Origin: DATLGB01 sp964242305
GTDB taxonomy: Bacteria > Actinomycetota > Thermoleophilia > Solirubrobacterales > Solirubrobacteraceae
NCBI GenBank assembly: GCA_964242305.1
Contig: CAXTBB010000020.1
Coordinates: forward strand, 5,610-69,609
Length of the DNA stretch: 64,000 nucleotides
Reading direction: 5' to 3'
Below the pieces are notes generated by a model. That model was not told the origin of the DNA, ran no database searches, and saw only the letters and a list, made by a program, of their open reading frames with translations. A program made the position numbers and the translations under genes. Positions 53,725 through 63,129 of the stretch are shown in pieces; within the stretch, counting starts at the first letter, position 1, and each line of letters starts with the position of its first letter.

Positions 53725-54080
53725 CCGCCGCCATCGTCATCCTGAGCATCACCGCCGCCGTGCTGGCCATCACCCTCGCCGGTGCCGGCCGCTGGGCCAC
53801 GCGCGAGATCGCCGCCGCCCGCACCGAGGCGGGCCAGTTGCGCGACCAGGCCGCCGCTAGCGGCTACCGCGCGCTTATCGGCCACCGGGTGACCGCCAGC
53901 GTCGTCGACGGGGGGTCCATCCGCGGCGTGCTGCTCGAGGTCTACGAGGACTCGCTCGTTATCGACCGGCCCGAGTTCGTCGGCGGCGCCCGGCCGGCGG
54001 GCATCGGCCGCGACATCACCCTCGCTCGCTCGAGCGTACCGATGCTGCAGCGCTTCGCCGACGGCGAGACCCAGGACTAA
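53721..54080 (+). CDS. Small membrane protein with Sm-like fold between terminase and portal
   Basis: 119 residues: a membrane helix at about 3-22, a short helix, and a beta-rich part reading HRVTASVVDGGSIRGVLLEV then YEDSLVI, which looks like an Sm/SH3-type barrel. Such a gene is common between terminase and portal in actinophages but its role is unknown. GTG overlaps the terminase stop (GTGA). Confidence 0.6.
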   Translation: MTAAIVILSITAAVLAITLAGAGRWATREIAAARTEAGQLRDQAAASGYRALIGHRVTASVVDGGSIRGVLLEVYEDSLVIDRPEFVGGARPAGIGRDITLARSSVPMLQRFADGETQD

Positions 54081-54084
54081 GCCC

Positions 54085-55629
54085 GTGGGCCTGACCTACG
54101 TCACGTCCGAGGGCGAAGTCATTGCACCCGACGAGAACGCCGGCCCCTTCCAGTACACGCCGGAGGGCTTCAACTCCGGCTTGTCGACGAACAGCGTTCC
54201 GTTCTCGCAGTGGGGGGCCGACATCATCGGCCCGGCCAGCTGCGCGCACCTCTACAAAACGCAGCCCTGGGCGTACATCACCGTCAACTTCCTCACGCGG
54301 CAGATCAGCCGGCTGCCGCTCAAGGTCTACGAGCGCGACAGCCAGAACGTCAAGAAGCCCGTCAACGGCGGCGACCTGCACCGCTCGCTGCAGCAGCCCG
54401 CCCGGCGCCGTGGCCCGATCCACTTCAAGCAGTGGATGGCCTTCCCGACGCTGCTGCACGGCAACGGCACCGTGCTCAAGATCCGTGAAGTACTCGGCGG
54501 CCCGCCGACCCGCTACAAGCCGTTGGATTGGCGGTTCATGGACCCTCAGCGCGATCGCGATGGCATCGTCACGCACTGGATCTACCGCGGCGGCCGGGAC
54601 CCCCAGGTCGTGCTGCCGGAGGATTTGCTGCACACCGCGTGGATGGGGCCCGACGTCGACAGCGACATCGGCATCGCGCCGCTGCAGGCCGTTGGTGTGA
54701 CCACCACGCTGGAGAAGTTCGCGCAGGACTGGATGCGCGACCACTTCCGCGGCGGCGCCCGGCCGCCCGGCGGCGTCACGATGCCCGAGGCCGCTGTCGG
54801 CGACAAGGAGCTACGGCGCGAGCTGCGCGAAGACCTCGCCCGGATGATGCGCAACGCCGGTTCCCGCGGCGAGTTCGTGCTGATGCCGCCCGGCGGCGAG
54901 TTCCACACCTTCGCCCAGACCGCGCACGAGGTCGAGCTCATCGAGCAGCGCAAGCTGCACCGCGAGGAAATCGCCGCCGCGTTCAACGTGCCGCAGCCGA
55001 TGATCGGCATCCTCGACCACGCGACGTACTCCAACGTCGCCGAGATGCACAAGATCGTCTACGGGCCGGTACTCGGCCCGTGGCTAGTGCTCTTCGAGGA
55101 GACCTTTAAGGCGCAGGTCATCGACGACGAGCCCGCCTACGAGGGCCAATGGGTCGAGTTCGACCTCGCCGAGGTCCTCCGCGGCGACGTGCTCAAGGAA
55201 GCCACCGCCCTCAAGACGCAGCTGCAGACCGGCCTGCTGACGATCAACGAGGCCCGCCAGATCCGCAACCTCCCGCCGATCGACCATCCCGACTGCAACC
55301 GGCCGATGGTCCCGACCAACAACATGCAGTTCGTAGGCGGCACGCCCAGCCGAGGACGCGACGCGACCGGGAGCGCCCTGGCCGCCAACCTCGCCCGCGC
55401 GGCGAACCGCCTCTACCGCAAGGCACGCGCCGACGAGAACGGCTGGGACCCCGAACGCTTCCACCGCGAGCTGCTCGAGGACCTCCGCAAGGCCGACGCC
55501 GACCAGCCCGAGGCGACCGCGAAGACCTGGACCGCCGCCGTCGGCGCGATCGTCGCCGACTCCCTCAACGATCCCGACGTGCTGCGCGCCTCGTTCGCCG
55601 CGCTCATCCCCGACACAGGAGACGAGTAG
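54085..55629 (+). CDS. Phage portal protein (HK97 family)
   Basis: 514 residues forming the ring through which DNA enters and leaves the capsid. Motifs resembling the family: AYITVNFLTRQISRLPLKVY near residue 75, the long helix-rich clip and stem region, and AAAFNVPQPMIGILDHATYS. The last about 90 residues are helical and variable. GTG start at 54085. Confidence 0.93.
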   Translation: MGLTYVTSEGEVIAPDENAGPFQYTPEGFNSGLSTNSVPFSQWGADIIGPASCAHLYKTQPWAYITVNFLTRQISRLPLKVYERDSQNVKKPVNGGDLHRSLQQPARRRGPIHFKQWMAFPTLLHGNGTVLKIREVLGGPPTRYKPLDWRFMDPQRDRDGIVTHWIYRGGRDPQVVLPEDLLHTAWMGPDVDSDIGIAPLQAVGVTTTLEKFAQDWMRDHFRGGARPPGGVTMPEAAVGDKELRRELREDLARMMRNAGSRGEFVLMPPGGEFHTFAQTAHEVELIEQRKLHREEIAAAFNVPQPMIGILDHATYSNVAEMHKIVYGPVLGPWLVLFEETFKAQVIDDEPAYEGQWVEFDLAEVLRGDVLKEATALKTQLQTGLLTINEARQIRNLPPIDHPDCNRPMVPTNNMQFVGGTPSRGRDATGSALAANLARAANRLYRKARADENGWDPERFHRELLEDLRKADADQPEATAKTWTAAVGAIVADSLNDPDVLRASFAALIPDTGDE

Positions 55630-56673
55630 ATGAACCCCGACCAGAAGGCCAAGCTGCGCCGTCTCCTCGACCGCGAGAACGCGTGGGCCGTTCACCCCGC
55701 CACGCTCGCCGCGATCGCTGCCGCGGCGGCCGGCGAGATCAGCGCCGACGAGATCGACCACCTCGAGCCGGAGGCGCTGCGCACCCGCGGCTCCTCGACC
55801 ACCGGCGGCGTCGCCGTCCTCTCGCTGCAGGGCCTCATCACGCCCAAGCCGTCGTTTCTGTCGATGCTCTTCGGCGGCGGCGGTGGCCTGATCGGGTTCC
55901 GGTCAGCACTGCGCGAGGCCGTGGCCAGCGACGAGATCACCGCCATCGTGCTCGACATCGACTCGCCCGGCGGATCGACGGACCTCGTCGCCGAGACCGC
56001 CGCCGAGCTGCGCGCCGCCAAGGCCGTCAAGCCGGTGATCGCCGTCGCGAACACATGGGCGGCCAGCGCCGCCTACTGGCTCGCCGCCCAAGCCGACGAG
56101 CTCGTCGTCACGCCCAGCGGCGAAATCGGGTCCGTCGGCGTGTTCGTCGCCCACCAGGACGTCTCCAAGCTGCAGGCCGACCTCGGCGTCAAGACGACGC
56201 TCGTGTCCGCCGGCCGCTTCAAGACCGAGGGCAACCAGTTCGAGCCGCTCACCGACGAGGCCCGCAGCGCGCTGCAGGCCAAGGTCGACGAGTACTACAG
56301 CCAGTTCGTCGCCGACGTCGCCAAGGGCCGCGGCGCAACCGCCGCCGCCGTCCGCGGCGGCTATGGCGAAGGCCGGCTGCTGACCGCCAAGCAGGCGCTC
56401 GCCGCCGGCATGGCGGACCGCATCGACACCCTCGAAGGCACCGTCGCGCGGATCGTGCGCAACCCGCGCTCGGCCAAGCGCGCGACCGCCGCCGAGATCG
56501 CCGAGCGCATCGCCGCCGCGCACGACGACATCCTCCAAGCGCAGATCGAAGCGATGGAAGACGTCGCGTCCCACACATCATCGGGCGACCCCAGCTCAAC
56601 CCGCGAGAGCGGCGAGGAGCAGGCCAGGCCCAGCGAGTCGTACATCGACCTGATGTTCGACCCGTCGCGCTAG
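55630..56673 (+). CDS. Prohead protease, S49 (SppA/ClpP-fold) family
   Basis: 347 residues. Serine protease of the SppA type used for capsid maturation. Nucleophile Ser146 is in WAASAAYWLA and the general-base Lys198 in SAGRFKTEG. SPGGSTDLV forms the oxyanion region. The start ATG directly follows the portal stop. The C-terminal about 50 residues are helical and may be a scaffold tail. Confidence 0.92.
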   Translation: MNPDQKAKLRRLLDRENAWAVHPATLAAIAAAAAGEISADEIDHLEPEALRTRGSSTTGGVAVLSLQGLITPKPSFLSMLFGGGGGLIGFRSALREAVASDEITAIVLDIDSPGGSTDLVAETAAELRAAKAVKPVIAVANTWAASAAYWLAAQADELVVTPSGEIGSVGVFVAHQDVSKLQADLGVKTTLVSAGRFKTEGNQFEPLTDEARSALQAKVDEYYSQFVADVAKGRGATAAAVRGGYGEGRLLTAKQALAAGMADRIDTLEGTVARIVRNPRSAKRATAAEIAERIAAAHDDILQAQIEAMEDVASHTSSGDPSSTRESGEEQARPSESYIDLMFDPSR

Positions 56674-56771
56674 ACGCGCACCCCGCCGCCTAGCGCGGCC
56701 TGTCTCACCCCGCACGCCCATCCGGGCGCGCGGGTCTCCACCCGCAACCTCAACCGAGGAGGTGCCTCGCC

Positions 56772-58127
56772 GTGCTCGAGGACAAGCTGAAGGACCTCAA
56801 CAAGGCCATCGTCGCCAAGCGCGTCGAGACCGCCGAGAAGCTCCAGGCGTTCAACGCCAAGAAGGCCGAGCTCAAGGACAACGACAAGGTCGACATCACC
56901 AACCCCGACGACCCGTTCGTCAAGGCCGCCGACGAAGCGATGAAGCCCTACTCCCAGGCCGCCGACGAGCTGCGCGTCCTCGAGGGCCAGTTCGAGCGCC
57001 TCGCGCTCATGGAGGCCGCCGGCGGCGAGAACGTCACGTCCGCAGGGACCCGGCGCCACAGCGAGATCGACCGCGACTACCTCGAGATCCGCGACTCGCT
57101 CGGCCACCTGGCCGCCGCGTCGGACGCCTACAAGACGCTCGCGTCTTCGGGCATCCTCGCCGACGGCTCCGAGGCGCCCGTCGGCCGCGTCCAGATCAGC
57201 GACCCGATGGACATGAAGATGTTCGCGTCGCTGCTCACCGGCACCTCCGACTCCGCCGGCGGCGTGCTCAACGTCCCCCAGCGCCTTCCCGGCGTCTACG
57301 ACCTGCCACAGCTGCCGCTGAACATCATGCAGCTGCTCACCGTCGGCGAGACGTCGGCCAACGCCGTCGAGTTCGTGCGCATCCTCGCACGGACCGTCCG
57401 CGCTGCCGAGGTCGCCGAGGCGTCCACTACCGCCGACATCGGCGGTGGCGTCACCGACGCGCAGGCCGGCCTCAAGCCCGAGTCCGACCTCACGTTCGAG
57501 GAAGCGCTCGAGGCCGTGCGCACGATCGCGCACACCATGCCCGCCACCCGCAACCAGCTCGCCGACGCGCCGTTCTTGCGGACGCTCATCGACTCCGAGC
57601 TGACCACCGGCGTGGAGCGGCGCGCGGAGACGCAGGTCCTCGCGGGCGACGGCACCACGCCCAACCTGCGAGGCATCCTGCACACCCCCGGTCGCGCGAC
57701 CTACACCCAGGGCTCCGCGTCTGGCGCCAGCGGGGAGCCGCGGGCCGACGCCGTGCACCGCATCTTCACGATGCTGCGCCTGGCCGGCTTCGAGCCGTCC
57801 GCGGCGGCGTTCAACCCGCTCGACTGGCAGGACATCCGGCTCTCGAAGGACAGCACCGGCAACTACATCTGGGGGCCGCCGTCCATCGCCGGCGGCAACC
57901 AGATCTGGGGCGTCTCCGGCGTGCAGTCGATCGGGCTGCCGCAGGGCACCGCCGTCGCCGGCGAGTGGAAGCGCGCGATGTTCCTCGTCCGCGAGGCCGT
58001 CAAGGTACTCATCACCGACAGCCACAAGGACTGGTTCCGTCGCAACCTGCTCCTGCTGCTGGCCGAGGCGCGCGGCGTCCTGGTCATCCCCCGCCCGCAG
58101 GCATTCGGCGAGCTGACCTTCGCCTAG
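56772..58127 (+). CDS. Major capsid protein (HK97 fold)
   Basis: 451 residues. The first about 75 are a charged coiled coil (KLKDLNKAIVAKRVETAEKL), the delta/scaffold domain cleaved by the protease. The remainder has HK97-fold landmarks such as QRLPGVYDLPQLPLNIMQLL and a helix-rich A domain, with RAMFLVREAVKVLITDSH near the end. The start is GTG at 56772, with GAGGAGG 8-14 nt upstream, a strong Shine-Dalgarno as expected for an abundant protein. Length is longer than HK97 gp5. Confidence 0.92.
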   Translation: MLEDKLKDLNKAIVAKRVETAEKLQAFNAKKAELKDNDKVDITNPDDPFVKAADEAMKPYSQAADELRVLEGQFERLALMEAAGGENVTSAGTRRHSEIDRDYLEIRDSLGHLAAASDAYKTLASSGILADGSEAPVGRVQISDPMDMKMFASLLTGTSDSAGGVLNVPQRLPGVYDLPQLPLNIMQLLTVGETSANAVEFVRILARTVRAAEVAEASTTADIGGGVTDAQAGLKPESDLTFEEALEAVRTIAHTMPATRNQLADAPFLRTLIDSELTTGVERRAETQVLAGDGTTPNLRGILHTPGRATYTQGSASGASGEPRADAVHRIFTMLRLAGFEPSAAAFNPLDWQDIRLSKDSTGNYIWGPPSIAGGNQIWGVSGVQSIGLPQGTAVAGEWKRAMFLVREAVKVLITDSHKDWFRRNLLLLLAEARGVLVIPRPQAFGELTFA

Positions 58128-58136
58128 CCCGCCGCC

Positions 58137-58168
58137 GTCCGACCCCCCGCCACGCGCGGGGGTCGGAC
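58137..58168. terminator. Strong hairpin after the major capsid gene
   Basis: Perfect 11-nt arms GTCCGACCCCC (58137-58147) and GGGGGTCGGAC (58158-58168) with a 10-nt loop, 9 nt after the capsid stop. No T-tract follows. It may partly terminate transcription or stabilise capsid mRNA so that capsid protein is made in excess over the genes downstream. Confidence 0.6.
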
Positions 58169-58207
58169 GATCGACGCTCTACGTCAACCCCGGAAGGAAC
58201 CCCTCTC

Positions 58208-58504
58208 ATGGACATCACTCGCCGCATCGCCACCGATCGGATCGAGGCCGACATCAACGGCGTCAACACCGTCGTCGCCGAGCCGGGCCAGGTCGTGCCA
58301 CTCGCCTACGAACACCTCGTCCCCGAAGACAAGGCCGAGCCGCTGGCCACCGGCCGCGACACTCGGTCGACCTCCGACCGCGCAGCGCTCGCCGTCGCGC
58401 TCGACGAAGCCACGGTCGCGCAGACCGGCAGCGAGCCCGTCACGGAGCCCAAGGCTCCCGCCCGTGGCCGCGGCGGCCGCAAGGCCGCCGGTGAGGAGGA
58501 GTAG
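58208..58504 (+). CDS. Small phage head-region protein, unknown function
   Basis: 98 residues. N-terminal half is structured-looking (TRRIATDRIEADINGVNTVV); the C-terminal half is Ala/Gly/Lys-rich and disordered. ATG at 58208 with GGAAGGAA about 9 nt upstream. A position between capsid and connector genes suggests a head-tail joining or assembly accessory. Confidence 0.6.
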   Translation: MDITRRIATDRIEADINGVNTVVAEPGQVVPLAYEHLVPEDKAEPLATGRDTRSTSDRAALAVALDEATVAQTGSEPVTEPKAPARGRGGRKAAGEEE

Positions 58505-58507
58505 GCC

Positions 58508-58873
58508 ATGGGTCAAGACAATGCCGGTCGGTACGTCGCCGAGCCTGAGGCCCGCGGCGACGCCGGTACGGCGTCCGCGACGCAGACCGCATCCGGGACC
58601 GGCACCGCGTTCAACGTTGCCGGCGCAAAGAAGCTCGACGCGACGCTGACCATCAGCGCCCGGTCGGGGACGACGCCGACGCTCGACGTCGCCCTGGAGA
58701 CGACCGTCGACGGAACCAACTGGTACACCGTCGCGGCGTTCCCGCAGAAGAACGCCACCGGCAGCGACGCCCGCGCGTTCGGGACGCTCGGCAAGCAGTG
58801 CCGGTGGAAGTGGACGATCACCGGGACCACGCCGTCGTTCACGTTCGCGATCACCGCCAAGGCCCACCGCTAG
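58508..58873 (+). CDS. Probable head decoration or tail-tube-like beta-sandwich protein
   Basis: 121 residues, nearly all beta-strand with alternating Thr/Ala: LDATLTISARSGTTPTLDV, then TVDGTNWYTVAAFPQKN and KWTITGTTPSFTFAITAKA. It resembles small decoration or head-stabilising proteins encoded just after the capsid gene. ATG start at 58508. Confidence 0.6.
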   Translation: MGQDNAGRYVAEPEARGDAGTASATQTASGTGTAFNVAGAKKLDATLTISARSGTTPTLDVALETTVDGTNWYTVAAFPQKNATGSDARAFGTLGKQCRWKWTITGTTPSFTFAITAKAHR

Positions 58874-58887
58874 GGAAGCACCGGAGC

Positions 58888-59457
58888 GTGCCTGTGCCTG
58901 ATCAGCTCACCGTCGCCGGTCTCAAGCGGCGCATGGACAAGCAGCTCAGCGCCGACGACGAAGCCCTCGAAGGCTGGCTCGCCGCGGCGTTCGATCAGGC
59001 ACAGGCCGCACCGCCCTACGGCTGCGGCCGTCTGCTGGAACCGAACCCAGCCGACGCTGAAGACGACCCCGTCGAGATGCGCTTCACGCCACACGGCAGC
59101 CGCTTCGTCCGGATCCCCGACGGCCGCGTCATCACCGACGTCCTGGCCGACGGCAGCCCCGTGGCTTACGAACAGCTCGCGCGCCAAGGCCACATCGTGC
59201 GCCTCGAGCTGCCGCGGCCGGCGCGCATCGTCACCGTGACCGGGCGATTCGGTTTCGCGACGCTGCCCGAGAACCTCGTCGACGCCATCTACGTCCTGGC
59301 CGCCAGGTACTTCTACGAGCGGGCCGCGCTGTACGCCGACCGCGTCGTGGTCGGCGAAGGAGCCGTCGCGGAGTCCTACTACCGCCAGCTCCCGCCCCGA
59401 ACGAAGCTCGTCTTCGCAACTTTCACGATCGCCACCGACCAGTACGGCTTCGCATGA
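58888..59457 (+). CDS. Head-tail connector (gp6-like)
   Basis: 189 residues, helix-rich ends around a beta-rich centre; ADDEALEGWLAAAFDQAQ at the N-terminus resembles the gp6-like connector helices. GTG at 58888 is chosen because it sits 9-12 nt after GGAAGCACCGG; an ORF to 58798 is open but runs into the preceding gene. Overlaps the next gene by 4 nt. Confidence 0.65.
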   Translation: MPVPDQLTVAGLKRRMDKQLSADDEALEGWLAAAFDQAQAAPPYGCGRLLEPNPADAEDDPVEMRFTPHGSRFVRIPDGRVITDVLADGSPVAYEQLARQGHIVRLELPRPARIVTVTGRFGFATLPENLVDAIYVLAARYFYERAALYADRVVVGEGAVAESYYRQLPPRTKLVFATFTIATDQYGFA

Positions 59458-59936
59458 GCATCACCGGCAAGACACTGCCCAGCCACACCACCCTCCTCGC
59501 CGCGGTCGACGGCAAGGCCCATGCAGCGGTCAACGCCGCCCGCGAGCAGATCGCGCCAGTCGTCAGGTCGCAGACTCCCAGGCACTCAAGCCGGACCGTA
59601 GCCGCGCTTCAGCCGCGCGCGTCGCGGACCGCGACCGGCGCGGCACTGACCGTCGGCCCCGCCCGCGGCGCCCGTCACGGTGCGGTCACCGTCGCGCAGG
59701 TCGTCCGGTGGGTGCAGCGCGGCACCGGCGTGCACGGCTACAGCCGCAAGCCGATCCGAGCTAAGCGCCGCCGCGGCGCGATGACCGTCTTCGGCCGCGC
59801 CATCGAGCAGGTCAAGGGCCAGAAGCCCAACCCCTTCATGGGACGCATCCAGGCGCTTGGCACGCTGCGCTTCGCCCGCGTCGCCCGCGCCGGCGCGACG
59901 GACGCAGCGCGCGCGATCGAGCGGGTGATCAGCTGA
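59454..59936 (+). CDS. HK97 gp10-like head-tail joining/tail protein
   Basis: 160 residues. N-terminal helix (ALLAAVDGKAHAAVNAAREQ-like; residues 15-35), then SRTVAALQPRASRTATGAAL, a basic segment and NPFMGRIQALG near the end as in HK97 gp10. Basic overall. ATGA overlap with the connector gene. Confidence 0.7.
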   Translation: MSITGKTLPSHTTLLAAVDGKAHAAVNAAREQIAPVVRSQTPRHSSRTVAALQPRASRTATGAALTVGPARGARHGAVTVAQVVRWVQRGTGVHGYSRKPIRAKRRRGAMTVFGRAIEQVKGQKPNPFMGRIQALGTLRFARVARAGATDAARAIERVIS

Positions 59937-60406
59937 TGCGGCTCGCGCCGATGTTCCGCGCGCTCGTCGCCCTCGAGGCGCAGGTCAGCGATGCCGCCAA
60001 GGCCGTTGACGCCGACGACGAGCTGCGCGTCTACCCGTGGCGGCCCACCAGCCTGCCCGAGCTTCCCGCGATCTGGAACTGGATCGATGACGGCTCCTAC
60101 GAGATCGTCGACACCGCCACGGCGACCGACATCATCGTGATCACGGCCACCATCGGCGTTGAGCCCGCGGACCTCGCCGAGACGATGGATCGCCTCGTTC
60201 GTCTCACCGACCACTTCCGCGACGTGGTCGACCCTGCCTTCGCGTCACGGCCGATCCTGCCCGACCCCGACGGTGGGCAGGCGACCGCCCGCACCGCAAA
60301 GCGCGTCGTGACGCGCTCAAGCTTCGACGAGTTCGACGGCATCCCCGTGATGTGCATGGACATGCTCATCCGGGTCGAGCTTCCCCAGACCATTGGAGGG
60401 ATCTGA
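59936..60406 (+). CDS. Tail terminator-like protein (gpU/gp17 family)
   Basis: 156 residues with a beta-rich pattern (ATDIIVITATIGVEPADLAE, then RVVTRSSFDEFDGIPVMCMD). The family caps the growing tail tube in long-tailed phages. TGATG overlap with the previous gene. Sequence evidence is moderate; position supports it. Confidence 0.6.
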   Translation: MRLAPMFRALVALEAQVSDAAKAVDADDELRVYPWRPTSLPELPAIWNWIDDGSYEIVDTATATDIIVITATIGVEPADLAETMDRLVRLTDHFRDVVDPAFASRPILPDPDGGQATARTAKRVVTRSSFDEFDGIPVMCMDMLIRVELPQTIGGI

Positions 60407-60408
60407 GC

Positions 60409-63129
60409 ATGGCCGAACGGCCCGACCTAGCCACCGTCGCCACCGATCGGCCGGCGAACCGGCACACCGAGATCATCGGAGACGGCAGCCCGACTTCCCC
60501 GCTGCCCGATCCCGGCTTCGGGGTGCTCGTCACCGGGCCCGGCGGAGTCAACCCCGCCGAGCCGTGGACGGCCAGTCGGGTCTACGCCAAGGGCGAGACC
60601 GTGCTCAACCCCAGCGGCGCGCTGATCTCACGCAACACGGCCGGCACGGCGCGGAGCAGCTTCGACGCGACTGAGCAGGCGCTCTGGACACCGATCCAGT
60701 CCAACGCTGATGTCGTCGCCTCCCTCGCGGTCGAGGCCGCGGCGCGCGCGGCGGCCGACGCGCTCAAGCAGGACGCCGCGACCGCCGCGACCGACAGCGA
60801 GCTCGCCGCCGCGATCCTCGCCGTCGGCGGCCGCTACCGCGGCCCGTACGCGTCCGGCACCGACTACAAAGCCGGCGACCTCGTCACCAGCAGCGGCAAG
60901 CTCTACTCCCGCAAGACCGACGGCACGCCCTCCGGGGCGTTCACCGCGGGGCAGTGGGACGAGGTTGCGCTCTCGTCCGATGGCGTGATCGCTCCGGCGA
61001 AGCTCGGCCGGTCGGCGCATGCCTACGACGTGATCGTGCTGGGCGCGAACGAGCAGGGCGTGACGGCGGCGATCGCCGCGGCGCGTCAGCAGGTCGCGGT
61101 GCTGCTCGTCGGGTCCTCTGATCGCATCGGCGGCATGACGGCGTGGGGCATGACGGCGCAGGACATCCTCACCGACACGACGCCATCGGTCATCGGCGGG
61201 GTGACGCGGGAGTGGTTCTCGGCGGTCGCCCGCGACGAGTCCGTGGCCGACCGGGCGCCGGAGATCGACTTCGCCCGGTGGTACGAGCTGGGCGGCAACG
61301 CGCGTCCGTCCTGGCATCAGGCGGCGATCAGCAAGCTCATGCGTGGGCTGCCGATCACCTGGCTACCGAACGCGACGATCGACTCCGTCGCGAAGACCGG
61401 CACGACGATCACGAGCGTCACGCTGTCGGGCCAGGCCTACACGGCGGCGCAGATCATCGACTGCACCGAGTGCGGCGATGGCGCCCAGAAGGCCGGGCTG
61501 ACCACCAGCATCGGCCGCGAATCGAGCAGCCTGTACAGCGAGGCCCAGGCCGGCGTCGTGGCGCCGCAGAACTACCCCGGCCAGACCGCCGGCGTGGACC
61601 CGTACGTCACACCCGGCAACGCGGGGTCCGGGCTGATCTACGGCGTCGACGCGACCAGCGTCGAATCGGTCGGCACCGGCGACGGGCGAGTCCAGGGCTT
61701 CGGCTACCGCATTTTCGTCACGTCGGTCGCGGCCGACAAGGGCGCGTGGCCCTCGTCGTCGCCCGCCGGCTACTCCGCCTCGAAGTACGAGGCGATCGGC
61801 CGGGCGTTCGCCGACAGCCCCTCCTACTGGGGTGACGCCACCAACGGCCTCTCACGGTTGCTGACGTTCTACGACGTCGGCAAGACGTCCGGGACCGCGG
61901 TGCAGGGCGGCACGCCGCACAGCTACGCCGACCTGAACTCCATCGGCCCGTACAGCACCAACTACCCCAACGCCGCCGAGTGCCTGGAGTACGTCACGGC
62001 GTCCCCGGCGCGCCGCGCGGAGATCATCGCGAACGCCAAGAACTGGCTGCTCGGGCTGATCTACTGGCTGCGCAGCTCCGGCGACAGCCGCATCCCGGCG
62101 AACATCATCAGCGGCCTCAACCAGTACGCGCCGAGCAACAAGGAGCTCGTCCCCTACGGCGGCATCAGCCCCGAGTTCTACGTCCGCGAGGGCGCGCGCG
62201 TCGTCGGCGACTACGTCATGGCCGCCGCCGACATGACACTCGCCAACGGCTTCACCGACGGGGTCGCGCTCGGCGCCTACAGCTTCGACAGCCACCCCAT
62301 CCGCCGGGTCGTCTCGGGAGGCCTGGTCAAGCCCGAAGGGGCGCTCAACGCCGCCATGACGGTCAGCCAGACCGGCTTCCCGATCCCGATCCGGGTGCTG
62401 TTCCCAAAGGCCGCGGAGTGCACCAACCTGCTGTGCCCCGGCGCCCCGTCAGTGTCGCGTTACGCGTGGCTGTCGGTGCGCGCCAAGCCGACGATGATGA
62501 TTCTCGGCGAGGCCGCTGGCATCGCCGCCGCGCTGGCCGCCAAGCAGGGCATCGCGGTCCAAAACGTCGATGTCGGCCGGGTGCAGAAGCTGCAAGACCT
62601 CAAGCGCACCGGCGGCGCGATCGTCATGAGCGCCGACGGCGTCTACAGCGGCGGCGTCGTCCAGGAGTCCGGCACCGGCGCGGCGTTCGCGGCGGTCACG
62701 ACGCAGAAGCGCGCTGGGGCGCTGTCGACCCCCAAGCTCGCGGCGGCCAACACCGACCGCAAGATGCGCTTCATCCCCTACATCTCACGCACGGGCCTGT
62801 ACTTCCTCTTCTTCAAGTACCCGCCGACGCTCAACCCCGACAGCGCCGGGACCACCGTCACCCGGGCGACCAACACCACGGTCACGATCGTCCACGCCGA
62901 CGGCACTACGACCCGCACCATCAACCAGACCTGGACCGGCGCCGGCAGCGGCAACGGCGGCGACTGGGACTTCCTCGGCTTGTTCTACCTCGAACGCCTA
63001 CGCGGCGGCCTCGGCGACGCCTCGCAATACGTCGAGATCAACGCCAACGGCTCCAACAACAACGTCGTCGCCGACGGCTTCAAGTGGGTCCCGGCGCCCC
63101 GCGACGCGCGCCTACTCGTTCCCGCTTAG
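60409..63129 (+). CDS. Tail-fibre-like protein carrying an FAD-dependent oxidoreductase and a golvesin-like C-terminus
   Basis: 906 residues. Residues 1-195 look like a tail fibre: two CBM5/12-like small modules (WTASRVYAKGETVLNPSG near 60, and GPYASGTDYKAGDLVTSSGK near 150) separated by an Ala-rich helix able to form a trimer. From 205 an FAD-binding oxidoreductase begins: AYDVIVLGANEQGVTAAIAA (residue 205 on; GANEQG at 212-217, in place of GxGxxG), DRIGGMTAWGMTAQD, and later AAECTNLLCPGA and RAKPTMMILGEAAGIAAALA, the FAD_oxidored C-terminal signature. From about 735 a golvesin/xanthan-lyase-like beta-domain follows, with FIPYISRTGLYFLFFKYP, HADGTTTRTINQ (829-840) and VVADGFKWVPA. ATG at 60409 with GGAGGG upstream. 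The combination with virion genes is unusual. Confidence 0.8.
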   Translation: MAERPDLATVATDRPANRHTEIIGDGSPTSPLPDPGFGVLVTGPGGVNPAEPWTASRVYAKGETVLNPSGALISRNTAGTARSSFDATEQALWTPIQSNADVVASLAVEAAARAAADALKQDAATAATDSELAAAILAVGGRYRGPYASGTDYKAGDLVTSSGKLYSRKTDGTPSGAFTAGQWDEVALSSDGVIAPAKLGRSAHAYDVIVLGANEQGVTAAIAAARQQVAVLLVGSSDRIGGMTAWGMTAQDILTDTTPSVIGGVTREWFSAVARDESVADRAPEIDFARWYELGGNARPSWHQAAISKLMRGLPITWLPNATIDSVAKTGTTITSVTLSGQAYTAAQIIDCTECGDGAQKAGLTTSIGRESSSLYSEAQAGVVAPQNYPGQTAGVDPYVTPGNAGSGLIYGVDATSVESVGTGDGRVQGFGYRIFVTSVAADKGAWPSSSPAGYSASKYEAIGRAFADSPSYWGDATNGLSRLLTFYDVGKTSGTAVQGGTPHSYADLNSIGPYSTNYPNAAECLEYVTASPARRAEIIANAKNWLLGLIYWLRSSGDSRIPANIISGLNQYAPSNKELVPYGGISPEFYVREGARVVGDYVMAAADMTLANGFTDGVALGAYSFDSHPIRRVVSGGLVKPEGALNAAMTVSQTGFPIPIRVLFPKAAECTNLLCPGAPSVSRYAWLSVRAKPTMMILGEAAGIAAALAAKQGIAVQNVDVGRVQKLQDLKRTGGAIVMSADGVYSGGVVQESGTGAAFAAVTTQKRAGALSTPKLAAANTDRKMRFIPYISRTGLYFLFFKYPPTLNPDSAGTTVTRATNTTVTIVHADGTTTRTINQTWTGAGSGNGGDWDFLGLFYLERLRGGLGDASQYVEINANGSNNNVVADGFKWVPAPRDARLLVPA

